Source of the DNA: Nitrosomonas ureae
GTDB taxonomy: Bacteria; Pseudomonadota; Gammaproteobacteria; Burkholderiales; Nitrosomonadaceae
NCBI RefSeq assembly: GCF_900108305.1
Contig: NZ_FNUX01000005.1
Location: forward strand, 87,162-151,161
Length of the DNA: 64,000 bases
Direction: 5' to 3'
The notes below the pieces were generated by a model, which worked only from the letters and a program-made list of their open reading frames with translations, was not told where the DNA came from and searched no databases. The position numbers and the translations under genes are program-made. Below, piece after piece: positions 37,001-47,481 of this stretch; the first letter of the stretch is position 1; every line of letters starts with the position of its first letter.

Positions 37001-37246
37001 ATGGGTAACAAGGGACAGTTGCTACAAGATCCATTTCTAAATATATTGCGAAAAGAACATATTCCAGTATCAATTTATTTAGTGAATGGTATTAAACTAC
37101 AAGGACAAATTGATTCATTCGATCAATATGTAGTACTGCTGAAAAACTCGGTTACGCAAATGGTATACAAACATGCAATTTCTACAGTAGTGCCTGCAAG
37201 AGCTGTTACCATTCCCGTTGAAGTGGTGGAAACGCGCGATGTCTGA
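37001..37246 (+). CDS. hfq: RNA chaperone Hfq
   Basis: 81 residues. The Sm1 motif ([19 protein letters not shown]... [22 protein letters not shown]) and Sm2 ([10 protein letters not shown]) are clear, with a short C-terminal tail as in other betaproteobacteria. Hfq forms a hexamer that pairs small RNAs with mRNAs. It is followed after 14 bases by hflX, the classical hfq-hflX-hflK-hflC order. The ribosome site AGGGAAT precedes the start. Confidence 0.97.
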   Translation: MGNKGQLLQDPFLNILRKEHIPVSIYLVNGIKLQGQIDSFDQYVVLLKNSVTQMVYKHAISTVVPARAVTIPVEVVETRDV

Positions 37247-37260
37247 TATGCCTGTTGGGC

Positions 37261-38433
37261 ATGAATAAATTAATAGCATCCGATACAGCAATTTTGGTTG
37301 GTGTCGATTTCGGTGGCGGTACTCATCAAGACAGTTTGCTAGAGTTGCAGCTATTAGCTTCCAGCGATAAGCTTGAGGTTGTTGCGATTGTGACGGGAAA
37401 GCGATCCCGCCCTGATCCCACAACATACGTTGGGAAGGGTAAAGTTGAGGAAATCGTGCGAGTGATGCAGCAGACAGGAGCTGGGTTGGTTATATTTAAT
37501 CATGATTTGTCTCCAGCGCAGCAACGAAACCTATCTTTGCGTTTAAATTGTAATGTTATTGATCGCACTAATCTGATTCTTGACATTTTTGCCCGGCGAG
37601 CTCACAGCCATGAAGGAAAGCTACAAGTTGAATTGGCTCAGTTGGAGTATCTTTTGACACGTCTTGTACGCGGATGGACTCATCTTGAAAGACAAAAAGG
37701 CGGTATAGGTTTACGTGGGCCAGGAGAGACCCAACTGGAAACGGATCGGAGGTTAATTAAAAAGCGAGTAAAATTGCTTAAGGGAAAACTTTCGGATCTG
37801 CAGCGTCAACGAAATGTTCAAAGACGATCTAGGCAGCGAGCAAACTCGTTGGCGGTATCCATTGTTGGTTATACCAATGCAGGTAAATCAACTTTCTTTA
37901 ACAAATTAACCCGGGCGCAATCGTATGCTGCTGATCAGCTATTTGCCACGCTTGATACAACAACACGTAAATTATTTATTGAAGAAGGCAGTACAGTAGT
38001 CATTTCGGATACGGTAGGGTTTATCCGGGAATTGCCGCATACACTGGTAGCCGCATTTCGTGCAACACTTGAAGAAACTGTGCAGGCTGATTTATTGCTT
38101 CATGTGATAGATGCCAGTAGCTCCAATAGTGATGAGCAAATTAAAGAAGTTAATAAAATATTAAAAGAAATTGGTGCCGATGTTATTCCACAGATCTTGA
38201 TTTTCAACAAAATTGATTTAATCGACACGACCATATGCAGTAAAGGTTGCGTACGTGATGAATATGGTAGAATATCACGTATTCGTTTAAGTGCAGAAAC
38301 AGGCGATGGAATTGAGTTTGTAAGGCAGGCGTTGGCAGAAACGATCTTGGAAAACTCCAAAAAACTGAATAAAGAATCAACGGAAATAACTAATGGATTT
38401 CGAGATTGTGCTTCAGTGCAAGACTTTTTTTGA
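37261..38433 (+). CDS. hflX: GTPase HflX
   Basis: 390 residues from the ATG at 37261; a TTG at 37255 in frame is possible. It has the N-terminal HflX domain (GKGKVEEI), a Gly-rich linker GGIGLRGPGETQLE, and the GTPase motifs GYTNAGKST (G1), DTVGFIRELPHTLV (G3) and FNKIDL (G4). HflX binds the 50S ribosomal subunit and rescues stalled ribosomes. The end overlaps nothing, and hflK starts 20 bases later. Confidence 0.95.
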   Translation: MNKLIASDTAILVGVDFGGGTHQDSLLELQLLASSDKLEVVAIVTGKRSRPDPTTYVGKGKVEEIVRVMQQTGAGLVIFNHDLSPAQQRNLSLRLNCNVIDRTNLILDIFARRAHSHEGKLQVELAQLEYLLTRLVRGWTHLERQKGGIGLRGPGETQLETDRRLIKKRVKLLKGKLSDLQRQRNVQRRSRQRANSLAVSIVGYTNAGKSTFFNKLTRAQSYAADQLFATLDTTTRKLFIEEGSTVVISDTVGFIRELPHTLVAAFRATLEETVQADLLLHVIDASSSNSDEQIKEVNKILKEIGADVIPQILIFNKIDLIDTTICSKGCVRDEYGRISRIRLSAETGDGIEFVRQALAETILENSKKLNKESTEITNGFRDCASVQDFF

Positions 38434-38453
38434 ACGAACAAACAGGAATGATT

Positions 38454-39635
38454 ATGGGATTAAATGATCCACAATGGGGAAAAAATAAAGGCGATTCTGG
38501 CCCACCAGACTTAGATGATGTATTGCGGAATTTCAATAAGAAAATCAATGATATGTTTGGGCAAAAAAAAAGTGGAGGAGGGGGTGATGATGGCCCGCGT
38601 ACTCAAGGATCTAAGCCGCAGAGTAGTGGGAGCATTATATTAATCCTTGGCTTGTTGGTTGTGGTGTGGCTGGGCAGTGGTTTTTATATTGTAGATGAGG
38701 GCCATAGAGGTGTGGTGTTACGATTTGGTCAATATGTCGATACATCAGCAGCAGGGTTGCGTTGGCATTTTCCCTATCCGGTTGAGAGAGTGGAAGTTGT
38801 GAATGTCAGTCAGGTCCGTACAGTTGAAATTGGCTATCGGAACAATGTAAGAAGCAAAGTGCTGCGTGAAGCGTTAATGTTAACAGACGATGAAAACATT
38901 ATCGATATTCAGTTTGCGGTACAGTATATATTGAATGATCCAGAGAATTTTCTATTCAAAAATAGAAACCCGGATGAAGCCGTACTTCAGGCAGCCGAAA
39001 CTGCAATTAGGGAAGTCATAGGCAAAAGTAAAATGGACTTTGTCCTGTATGAAGGACGTGAGCAAGTGGCCGCCAATGCGACACAGTTGATGCAAAAAAT
39101 ACTTGATCGATATGAAATTGGTATTTTGATTAGTAGAGTGACAATGCAGAATGCGCAGCCGCCTGAACAAGTTCAAGCTGCATTTGATGATGCGGTAAAA
39201 GCGGGTCAAGATAGAGAGCGGCAAAAGAATGAAGGACAGGCGTACGCGAATGATGTCATTCCAAGGGCAGCCGGTAATGCGGCTCGATTAATTCAAGAAT
39301 CGGAAGGGTATAAGCAGCGTGTAATTGTAAGTGCTGAGGGTGATGCCAGTCGTTTTGAGCAAATTCTTACTGAATATAGTAAGGCACCGAATGTTACACG
39401 CGAACGTTTATATCTGGATATGATGCAGCAGGTGCTTTCTAATACAACTAAGATTATTGTTGATCAAAAGAACGGCAACAATCTTTTGTATTTGCCGCTC
39501 GATAAACTAATTAACATGAGTGGATCAACTTCGGTCTCATCAGCACCAGCATCACCTGCAGTACAAGAAACAACACCTGACAGCAGTTTACGCGCACGAG
39601 AATCTTTTCGTAGTCGCGAACGGGAGATAAGATAG
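38454..39635 (+). CDS. hflK: HflK, membrane protease modulator subunit
   Basis: 393 residues from the ATG at 38454 (AGGAATG upstream). A Gly-rich, charged N-terminus precedes a membrane helix (about 59-81: ILILGLLVVVWLGSGFYI), then a SPFH/band-7 domain (EGHRGVVLRFGQYV). HflK and HflC form a periplasmic cage around FtsH and control its proteolysis. The gene overlaps hflC start signals (stop at 39633-39635, hflC ATG at 39636). The last ~40 residues are Ser/Pro-rich. Confidence 0.95.
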   Translation: MGLNDPQWGKNKGDSGPPDLDDVLRNFNKKINDMFGQKKSGGGGDDGPRTQGSKPQSSGSIILILGLLVVVWLGSGFYIVDEGHRGVVLRFGQYVDTSAAGLRWHFPYPVERVEVVNVSQVRTVEIGYRNNVRSKVLREALMLTDDENIIDIQFAVQYILNDPENFLFKNRNPDEAVLQAAETAIREVIGKSKMDFVLYEGREQVAANATQLMQKILDRYEIGILISRVTMQNAQPPEQVQAAFDDAVKAGQDRERQKNEGQAYANDVIPRAAGNAARLIQESEGYKQRVIVSAEGDASRFEQILTEYSKAPNVTRERLYLDMMQQVLSNTTKIIVDQKNGNNLLYLPLDKLINMSGSTSVSSAPASPAVQETTPDSSLRARESFRSREREIR

Positions 39636-40511
39636 ATGAAAAGTTTTACATCAGTATTTTCAGGCATCATTATTGCAATTTTCTTTCTGGGCAGTTCAGC
39701 AATTTATATTGTTGATGAGCGTCAGCAGGCAATCTTATTTCAACTTGGAGAAGTTATTGATGTTAAAACTGACCCAGGCTTATATTTTAAAATTCCAATT
39801 GCGCAAAATGTACGCTTCTTTGAGAAGCGTATCCTGACAATGGATACCGAAGAACCGGAGCGCTTTATTACTTCTGAGAAAAAGAACGTTTTAGTGGATC
39901 TGTTTGTGAAATGGCGTATCGTTGATGTGAAACAATATTATATCAGCGTACGAGGAGATGAAGGATTAGCTCAAACACGATTATCTCAAACCATTAATGC
40001 GAGTTTACGTGATGAGTTTGGTAATCGTACGGTTCATGATGTGGTTTCGGGTGAACGTGATGTAATTATGGAGATTATGCGCCAGAAAGCGGATAATGAT
40101 GCTCGATCCATTGGAGTAGAAGTTGTTGATGTGCGTCTAAAACGTGTGGATCTGCCGCAAGAAGTCAGTGAATCGGTATATAGGCGTATGGAGGCAGAAC
40201 GAAAACGAGTGGCAAATGAATTACGCTCTACCGGTGCTGCTGAATCGGAAAAAATTCGTGCTGACGCAGATAAGCAAAGAGAAATCATATTAGCTGAAGC
40301 CTATCGGGAAGCCCAAAAAACAATGGGTGATGGTGATGGTCAGGCAGCTGCAATCTATGCGGCTGCATTTCAGAAAGATTCTGAATTTTATGCGTTCTGG
40401 CGCAGCGTTGATGCTTATAAGCAGTCATTCAAGAATAAAGGGGATATGATGGTTCTTGAACCTACCTCTGAGTTCTTTAAATATTTGAAAAATCCTGCAG
40501 TTAGTAAGTAA
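39636..40511 (+). CDS. hflC: HflC, membrane protease modulator subunit
   Basis: 291 residues. An N-terminal membrane helix (about 7-26) is followed by YIVDERQQAILFQLGEVI and the SPFH domain; QTINASLRDEFG and a long Ala/Glu-rich coiled coil (REIILAEAYREAQKTMGDGDGQAA) are typical. It is the partner of HflK in the FtsH complex and starts directly at the hflK stop. Complete and of normal length. Confidence 0.95.
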   Translation: MKSFTSVFSGIIIAIFFLGSSAIYIVDERQQAILFQLGEVIDVKTDPGLYFKIPIAQNVRFFEKRILTMDTEEPERFITSEKKNVLVDLFVKWRIVDVKQYYISVRGDEGLAQTRLSQTINASLRDEFGNRTVHDVVSGERDVIMEIMRQKADNDARSIGVEVVDVRLKRVDLPQEVSESVYRRMEAERKRVANELRSTGAAESEKIRADADKQREIILAEAYREAQKTMGDGDGQAAAIYAAAFQKDSEFYAFWRSVDAYKQSFKNKGDMMVLEPTSEFFKYLKNPAVSK

Positions 40512-40538
40512 TAATCATATTCCTGTAGAATCAGTTAA

Positions 40539-40669
40539 GGCTCTGTTTATTACAATCGATGCAAATAGCGTCCTAATTTATTTTTCACTAAGGCGTGTGT
40601 GATTTGGATGCTAATGCAGAAATTCCTGAGAATTGAAGCTAATTGTTTACTCGATTTTGTGACAGAGCC
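40539..40669. mobile_element. Possible 131 bp MITE-like element
   Basis: GGCTCTGT (40539-40546) and ACAGAGCC (40662-40669) are perfect 8-base inverted ends. The similarity extends imperfectly inward (TTTATTACAATCGA against CACAAAATCGA). The element contains no gene and fills most of the gap between hflC and the DUF2065 gene. Only one copy is seen in the window. Confidence 0.4.
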
Positions 40670-40734
40670 TATCAATTTTTTATGCTTCTCATTGAAGATA
40701 TTATGCATGCGTGATTAAGCAGGGGTTATCGTAC

Positions 40735-40920
40735 ATGTGGGAAAATTTTTTAAATGCAATTGCATTGATGTTAATTCTAGAAGGAATGCTGCCATTTTTA
40801 TCTCCGAATACCTGGAGGGAAGCATTTAGGAAGCTAATTGAGATCAATGATAGTCAGTTACGTTTCATAGGATTAACTTCAATGTTGATCGGATTAATAT
40901 TACTTGTCATCATAACCTAA
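40735..40920 (+). CDS. DUF2065 family small membrane protein (YjeT-like)
   Basis: 61 residues from the ATG at 40735. Two hydrophobic segments: NAIALMLILEGMLPFL (about 6-21) and LRFIGLTSMLIGLILLVII (about 41-59), separated by SPNTWREAFRKL. This is the DUF2065/YjeT pattern, a family typically encoded between hflC and purA or hisZ, as here. Function unknown; it is inner-membrane by prediction. Confidence 0.85.
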   Translation: MWENFLNAIALMLILEGMLPFLSPNTWREAFRKLIEINDSQLRFIGLTSMLIGLILLVIIT

Positions 40921-40960
40921 ATCATTTTTCACTTCCCTCTGACGCTTTGTCAGTCTTAGC

Positions 40961-42112
40961 ATGCATAATTGGTTGCTCCCAGAATATGTTGAAGATATAT
41001 TGCCAGCGGAAGCATTGCATATTGAAGTAACGCGCCGGCAGATTCTTGACCTATTGTTAACACATGGTTACCAGCAAGTCATACCGCCTTTATTAGAATA
41101 CGTAGAGTCATTATTGTCTGGCAGCGGCAGTGATATGGATCTGCAGACATTTAAAGTTATCGATCAGCTAAGTGGACGAATGATGGGATTGCGCGCTGAC
41201 ATGACACCTCAAGTGGCAAGAATTGATGCGCATTTATTGAATTCTAACGGTATAACACGGCTATGCTATGTTAATAGTGTACTACATACGATTCCATCCG
41301 GAATAACACAAACGCGTGAACCCTTGCAAATTGGCGCTGAGCTATACGGTCACTCAGGGTTGGAAAGTGATTTAGAAGTGCAACGTCTTATGCTGCAGTG
41401 CTTGTCGGCCTCCCAGATAAATGAAATTCATCTGGATCTCGGTCATGTAGCAGTTTTTCGTGGACTAATAAAAGGTGCCGGGATATCACGAGAACTTGAA
41501 GCAGAATTATTTTCGGTTCTACAAGCGAAAGATATTTCAACTTTACAGGAATTGTGTTTAAAGCTGAAAAAAAGTATTCGTGAGGCACTGCTCTTATTAC
41601 CTGAGCTTTATGGTGATAAAAAGATTCTAGCCGATGCAGCGGCACGGCTGCCGGACTATCCAGTAATTAGAACCGCATTGAATGAGCTTGGTATGGTTGA
41701 AACAGAGCTGGAGCCGATAGTGGATAGCGTTGCATTCGATTTAGCTGATTTGCGCGGATACCACTATCATACAGGAATTGTATTTGCTGCATACGCGAAA
41801 GGGTGTTCAAGTGCTATCGCCCTCGGTGGACGCTACGATGAAATAGGGAAAACCTTTGGACGGGCACGACCGGCAACTGGTTTTAGTATGGATTTAAGAG
41901 AATTATCCAGATTAGTAAGGCCTAAGAAATATCCCAAAGGAATACGAGCGCCTTTTGAGAAAAAAGATAAGAGACTGGAAGCGATGATTCAGCAGTTACG
42001 CAAAGCAGGGCATATTGTAGTCATGGAATTGCCAGAACAAAAGGATGAATGTATAGGCTGTGACAGGCAATTAGTGCTGCATGATGGAAAATGGATAATT
42101 AAAGAGATTTAA
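40961..42112 (+). CDS. hisZ: ATP phosphoribosyltransferase regulatory subunit HisZ
   Basis: 383 residues, a histidyl-tRNA synthetase paralogue: LRADMTPQVARID (motif 2 region), QIGAELYGHSG and GGRYDEIGKTFGRARPATGFS (motif 3 region). It lacks the anticodon-binding domain, so it is HisZ rather than HisS. It activates the short form of HisG in histidine synthesis. It lies between the DUF2065 gene and purA, the order known in many betaproteobacteria. Confidence 0.93.
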   Translation: MHNWLLPEYVEDILPAEALHIEVTRRQILDLLLTHGYQQVIPPLLEYVESLLSGSGSDMDLQTFKVIDQLSGRMMGLRADMTPQVARIDAHLLNSNGITRLCYVNSVLHTIPSGITQTREPLQIGAELYGHSGLESDLEVQRLMLQCLSASQINEIHLDLGHVAVFRGLIKGAGISRELEAELFSVLQAKDISTLQELCLKLKKSIREALLLLPELYGDKKILADAAARLPDYPVIRTALNELGMVETELEPIVDSVAFDLADLRGYHYHTGIVFAAYAKGCSSAIALGGRYDEIGKTFGRARPATGFSMDLRELSRLVRPKKYPKGIRAPFEKKDKRLEAMIQQLRKAGHIVVMELPEQKDECIGCDRQLVLHDGKWIIKEI

Positions 42113-42121
42113 CTTCTTTGA

Positions 42122-43459
<1,338 letters not shown>

Positions 43460-43475
43460 TAAAATTGTTATAAAA

Positions 43476-43910
43476 ATGCGATGCAATCATCTTGTACGTG
43501 TTGTAGATTGGGAAACGGAAACGCTAACGCTACGAAATATTCGAACAACGGTTTTTATTCGTGAACAGCAGGTTCCAGTAGATTTGGAATGGGATGAGTT
43601 TGATATTATCAGTATGCATTTTCTGGTATTTAATAATCACCGCGAGGCAGTGGGAACTGCGAGACTATTGCCAGATGGACATATCGGGAGAATGGCTGTA
43701 TTGAAAGAATGGCGGGGTAAAGGATATGGCAGTGCGATACTGAAAAAAATATTAGAGGAACTAAGGGGGCGCCATATGCAAAAAGCAATGCTTAATGCGC
43801 AAATTAGTGCAGTAAAGTTCTATGAGAGATTTGGATTTCAGCAAGTTTCTGGAAAAAAATTTCTTGAAGCGGGAATTCCCCATGTCAAGATGGCGATTCT
43901 TTTAGAATAA
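43476..43910 (+). CDS. GNAT-family N-acetyltransferase
   Basis: 144 residues from the ATG at 43476; an upstream in-frame ATG at 43443 would overlap purA. The acetyl-CoA site is in RMAVLKEWRGKGYGSAIL (Q/R-x-x-G-x-G/A form: RGKGYG). REQQVPVDLEWDEFD, near the N-terminus, is typical of the ElaA/YjcF-like subgroup. Ends with FYERFGFQQVSG. Substrate unknown. It is probably cotranscribed with purA. Confidence 0.85.
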   Translation: MRCNHLVRVVDWETETLTLRNIRTTVFIREQQVPVDLEWDEFDIISMHFLVFNNHREAVGTARLLPDGHIGRMAVLKEWRGKGYGSAILKKILEELRGRHMQKAMLNAQISAVKFYERFGFQQVSGKKFLEAGIPHVKMAILLE

Positions 43911-43922
43911 TATTATTTCTGA

Positions 43923-44297
43923 TTATTTTACTTCGGTTTTTCCCCATTCGTTCGCTAATGCATCCGATGCTTCCTTCCATTGCCTGGTTGCTTTTTCCAT
44001 CGAGATTTTAGCTTGTTCCGACTTTTTCCTTGCCGTTTCGGCTGCTTGTTCTGCTTCTGCCAGTTTCTGTTTTGCTGTAGCCAGCTTTTTTTCAGCAAAA
44101 GTTAAATCCTTAGTTAAGGTCTCAGCATTTTTCCTGGCTTGCACCATTTTTTCATAGGTGATGCTTGCATTCTTCTGCATATTTTCAATATCTCCTGCTG
44201 TAGCATACGGCGAGGCTAAAGCGTAAAAAATAAGTACGGAGAAGAGAATAAACTCACGCAATGAGTTAAATCTTTTTAGATTTGAGTTAATTTTCAT
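43923..44297 (-). CDS. Exported coiled-coil protein of unknown function
   Basis: 124 residues. A hydrophobic segment (about 16-34) ending YATAGD looks like a signal peptide. The rest is a continuous Ala/Lys/Glu-rich helix (ENMQKNASITYEKM through EKATRQWKEASDA) with heptad spacing, so a periplasmic or lipoprotein-like coiled coil without a lipobox Cys. It converges on the GNAT gene (12 bases apart). No family recognised. Confidence 0.7.
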   Translation of the reverse strand: MKINSNLKRFNSLREFILFSVLIFYALASPYATAGDIENMQKNASITYEKMVQARKNAETLTKDLTFAEKKLATAKQKLAEAEQAAETARKKSEQAKISMEKATRQWKEASDALANEWGKTEVK

Positions 44298-44643
44298 GGG
44301 ATTGAAGGTGAATACTCGTTCAAATTTAATTTCTCGCTACTTGCGGAGTGATGCTTCGTGTTGAAGTATATCAGGAAGTGACAATTCTTTTTTATAGTTA
44401 CCGTTATAATCGAATTGTTCTCATATAAATGGTTGTAAAGTTATCTTATCGAGATTCTCAGAAATAGATTAGGCTCTAGACTGACAGATTGTTTCTTCTA
44501 GTCTAGAGCCTTCTTATTCAATGAAAATTTAAACCAACGCCGGCAGATCCGGAGGTATTGATCCCTTCCTAAGTGGCTGTTTGCGAGCTGCTATTATGAG
44601 TGGAATTTCACTTTTCAATAAGTATTTACCTTATGGTTTATAT
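44298..44643. other. Intergenic stretch with a 12 bp hairpin
   Basis: No gene seen. AGGCTCTAGACT (44472-44483) and AGTCTAGAGCCT (44501-44512) are perfect 12-base complements with a 17-base loop and a T-rich tail (CTTCTTATT), so it may be a terminator in the plus direction or, for the DUF6746-like gene, a minus-strand one lying about 130 bases beyond its stop. Confidence 0.5.
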
Positions 44644-45018
44644 TCATTTTATTACTTGACGTGCGGTCTCCAGGTAGCGAAGCCCCTGATTCTTTACTAC
44701 TTCGACATCCGCAGTTTCTGAAGCTACATGTACCTTTTCGAGTGTTTCTGCGAGCTCCAGGAATTCTTCGTTAATTTTTTTCAGTGCTTCTTCTAAAGTG
44801 TAGGTCAGCTCATGCACAGTATGTAATTCTTCGGAAGTCAAACTTTCTTTGGTCAGAATTTCCTCTAATTTAGCATTGTGTTCAGAAAAGTTAATTACCG
44901 CCTGTTTCAGTGTGTTAGCTGATTTACCTTTAAAATGATCGGGCCGTTCACTTGCTGACGCAAATGTCGTAAAGCCTAAAATAAGTATGCTTGCTACTAA
45001 AAATGCCGGTCTTTTCAT
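44644..45018 (-). CDS. DUF6746-like exported protein
   Basis: 124 residues from the ATG at 45018 (TAAGAGAGT upstream). Signal peptide about 1-21 (ending FASAS). The mature part ERPDHFKGKSANTLKQAVIN and LTSEELHTVHELTYTLEEAL is helical and matches what I recall of DUF6746, small periplasmic proteins of unknown function. Neither cysteines nor metal motifs are present. It stands alone, about 160 bases downstream (on the minus strand) of a strong Fur box, which may regulate it. Confidence 0.65.
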   Translation of the reverse strand: MKRPAFLVASILILGFTTFASASERPDHFKGKSANTLKQAVINFSEHNAKLEEILTKESLTSEELHTVHELTYTLEEALKKINEEFLELAETLEKVHVASETADVEVVKNQGLRYLETARQVIK

Positions 45019-45174
45019 ATTTAACTCTCTTAAATAATCTTTCTGGTGATTCAACTCAATCAAATTTATTGATGATTGAGGAAGCGAGCTGTGATAGATA
45101 CAACAAATGCCATGAAAATCATGTTTTTGTATGTCATGCAGAAGACAGCGATGTCAATCACATTCGTACTAGTA

Positions 45175-45196
45175 TATAATAATGATTATCATTTGC
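45175..45196. promoter_or_regulatory. Fur box overlapping a -10 element
   Basis: AATAATGATTATCATTTGC (45178-45196) matches 16 of 19 positions of the Fur consensus. On the plus strand TATAAT (45175-45180) overlaps its left edge, with TGTCAA (45152-45157) 17 bases upstream as a weak -35; a transcript would run into the empty stretch 45187-45437. The site is also 160 bases upstream of the minus-strand DUF6746-like gene. Confidence 0.65.
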
Positions 45197-45437
45197 TAAA
45201 TTAAATTACTTCCAAAATTCTTAAGCGGATTAGCTCAGATCTAATCTTACGAGATGTCTAGAATAGGTGATCAGGTTTTCGTAATCTTTTGCACTGGAAA
45301 TTTTCTAATTGATTAAATACTAATGAGAGCCTTTTCTTCACGGTAAACCCAACACGAGCCGGATGCTTGGGGTGCGAATGTTATCGGTGGAACAGGCTCC
45401 CTCATACGGTTGAGGAGTATAAACCTGATTTATCCTT
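45197..45437 (+). other. 241 bp without protein gene, possible iron-regulated RNA
   Basis: No coding frame. A hairpin with one bulge, CTCCCTCA-tacgg-TTGAGGAG (about 45400-45420), lies near its end but lacks an immediate U tract. It is placed directly after a promoter-like sequence covered by a Fur box, so a Fur-repressed small RNA is possible. Nothing beyond this arrangement supports it. Confidence 0.25.
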
Positions 45438-47477
45438 TTACACACGCAGATACTCAGTCTTATTGCCTAGCCAGCGCGAGATATGTCGCTGTGCTAATTC
45501 CGGGTAATTATTAAGCATTTCATTGGCGCAATCTTGCGCGGTTTTCAATAACTCACCATCTTGTTCTAAATCGGCAAAACGCAGCATAGGCAAGCCACTC
45601 TGGCGTGCGCCAAGAAATTCACCCGGGCCTCTCAATTGCAAATCCTGACGGGCGATTTCAAAACCATCGGTGTGTTCAAAAATGATTCGGAGTCGTTTAC
45701 GGGCAATCTCTGACAGGGGTTGCTGAAACAACAAAATACAAACACTCGCTCCCGGTCCACGTCCTACACGACCACGTAGCTGATGTAACTGGGACAATCC
45801 CATGCGTTCGGCATTTTCAATCACCATTAACGAAGCGTTCGGTACATCTACTCCCACTTCTATCACGGTTGTCGCCACCAGTAATTGAATTTTACCTGCC
45901 TTGAACAGCAGCATAATTTCAGCTTTTTCCTGTGATGGCAAGCGCCCATGTACCAGGCCCACATTCAATTCCGGAAATATTTTCCTCAGATGCTGATAGG
46001 TTTCCATTGCGGTCTGTAATTGCAACGCTTCTGATTCTTCAATGAGCGGACAAACCCAATATACTTGCTTGCCTTGTTGGCAAGCGGAATGTATGCGCGC
46101 AATGATCTCGTCACGACGCCGATCGGCAATTAATTTGGTGACTACAGGCGATCTGCCGGGTGGCAATTGATCGATAATTGATACATCCAGATCAGCGAAA
46201 TAGCTCATCGATAAAGTCCTCGGAATTGGCGTAGCGCTCATCATCAATTGATGTGGCATCAAATCGGATTGCGTGCCTTTCATCCGCAGCGCCAAACGCT
46301 GATGCACACCAAAACGGTGCTGTTCGTCAATAATCGCCAGGCCGAGCTGGTGAAATATTACCTGGTCTTGAAACAAGGCATGTGTGCCTATAACAAGTTG
46401 CGCTGCGCCCGATACGATTTTATCCATCCCGGCTTGTTTTTGTTTTTTCCTCATCCCTCCGGATAGCCATGCAACATGTACTCCCAGTGGTTCAAGCCAA
46501 GCAGATAATTTCATGAAATGCTGTTCAGCAAGAATTTCAGTGGGTGCCATGATGACCGCCTGAAAACCGTTCTCAATCGCCTGCAGTGCAGCCAGTGCAG
46601 CCACAATTGTTTTTCCGCTGCCCACATCCCCTTGCAGCAGGCGCTGCATCGGATAAGCGACTGCCAAGTCACGGCTGATTTCCGCATATACTTTGATTTG
46701 TGCAGAAGTCAGTTTAAAACCAAGCTGCGCCAGTAATTGATTCGTCAGTGCATTTTTTTGCTCCAGCACTGGCGCATTGCGGCTTCTCCGTTGCCGGTAA
46801 TGCAAGCGCATCGATAATTGCTGCGCCAGCAACTCATCGAACTTGATACGCCGCCAAGCTGGATGTGTACGTGTTTGCAGGGCTTCAATCGATTCTTCGG
46901 GGGAGGGATGATGCAAGCACATCACACTCTCGTCAAAACCTTTTAGCCGGTATTTTCTGATGATTTTATCAGGCACCGTTTCAATTAGTGCCTGCACCGT
47001 TTGCGCATCCTGCAATCCTTGTCCGATTATTTTCGTCAAAGTCTTTTGCGTCAAACCCGCCGTGGTGGGATATATCGGCGTCAACGAATGCGCCAGCGAT
47101 TCTCCTGCGCGCACAATACGACATTTCGGATGCACCATTTCGGCGCCAAAAAAACCACCACGAATTTCGCCCAGCAACCGTACACGTTTACCCACCGCAT
47201 AGGTTTTAATCTGACTACTGTAGAAATTCAGAAAGCGCATAACCAGGGTGCCGCTGCCATCTTCAATCTGGAAAATCAATTGCCGTCTAGGGCGAACAAC
47301 CACTTCATTATGAATAATCACACCTTCGACCTGCACTGTTTGCCCTTGTGGCGCATCACCGATCGGGAACAAATGCGTTTCATCTTCATAACGGATCGGC
47401 AGATGCAAAATCAGATCCAGTTCATTGTAAATGCCCAAGCGGGATAATTTTTCTTGCATACTGGCACTAACGGACAA
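45438..47477 (-). CDS. recG: ATP-dependent DNA helicase RecG
   Basis: 679 residues from a TTG at 47477, preferred because CAGGAAT lies 7 bases upstream; an ATG at 47459 is the alternative. A wedge/OB domain (LHLPIRYEDETH, VEGVIIHNEVVVRPRRQL) precedes the helicase core: Walker A GDVGSGKT, DEQ-H box IIDEQHRFG, MSATPIPRTL, and LLVATTVIEVGVDVPNA. QLRGRVGRG and the C-terminal region are complete. It regresses stalled replication forks and processes recombination intermediates. It follows ridA, whose stop is 4 bases before the TTG. Confidence 0.94.
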   Translation of the reverse strand: MSVSASMQEKLSRLGIYNELDLILHLPIRYEDETHLFPIGDAPQGQTVQVEGVIIHNEVVVRPRRQLIFQIEDGSGTLVMRFLNFYSSQIKTYAVGKRVRLLGEIRGGFFGAEMVHPKCRIVRAGESLAHSLTPIYPTTAGLTQKTLTKIIGQGLQDAQTVQALIETVPDKIIRKYRLKGFDESVMCLHHPSPEESIEALQTRTHPAWRRIKFDELLAQQLSMRLHYRQRRSRNAPVLEQKNALTNQLLAQLGFKLTSAQIKVYAEISRDLAVAYPMQRLLQGDVGSGKTIVAALAALQAIENGFQAVIMAPTEILAEQHFMKLSAWLEPLGVHVAWLSGGMRKKQKQAGMDKIVSGAAQLVIGTHALFQDQVIFHQLGLAIIDEQHRFGVHQRLALRMKGTQSDLMPHQLMMSATPIPRTLSMSYFADLDVSIIDQLPPGRSPVVTKLIADRRRDEIIARIHSACQQGKQVYWVCPLIEESEALQLQTAMETYQHLRKIFPELNVGLVHGRLPSQEKAEIMLLFKAGKIQLLVATTVIEVGVDVPNASLMVIENAERMGLSQLHQLRGRVGRGPGASVCILLFQQPLSEIARKRLRIIFEHTDGFEIARQDLQLRGPGEFLGARQSGLPMLRFADLEQDGELLKTAQDCANEMLNNYPELAQRHISRWLGNKTEYLRV

Positions 47478-47481
47478 TGTT

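Noticed and set aside
45230..45260. tRNA-like phrase GGATTAGCTCAG
   Set aside because: Only a D-arm-like string; no anticodon arm, T-arm or acceptor pairing follows.
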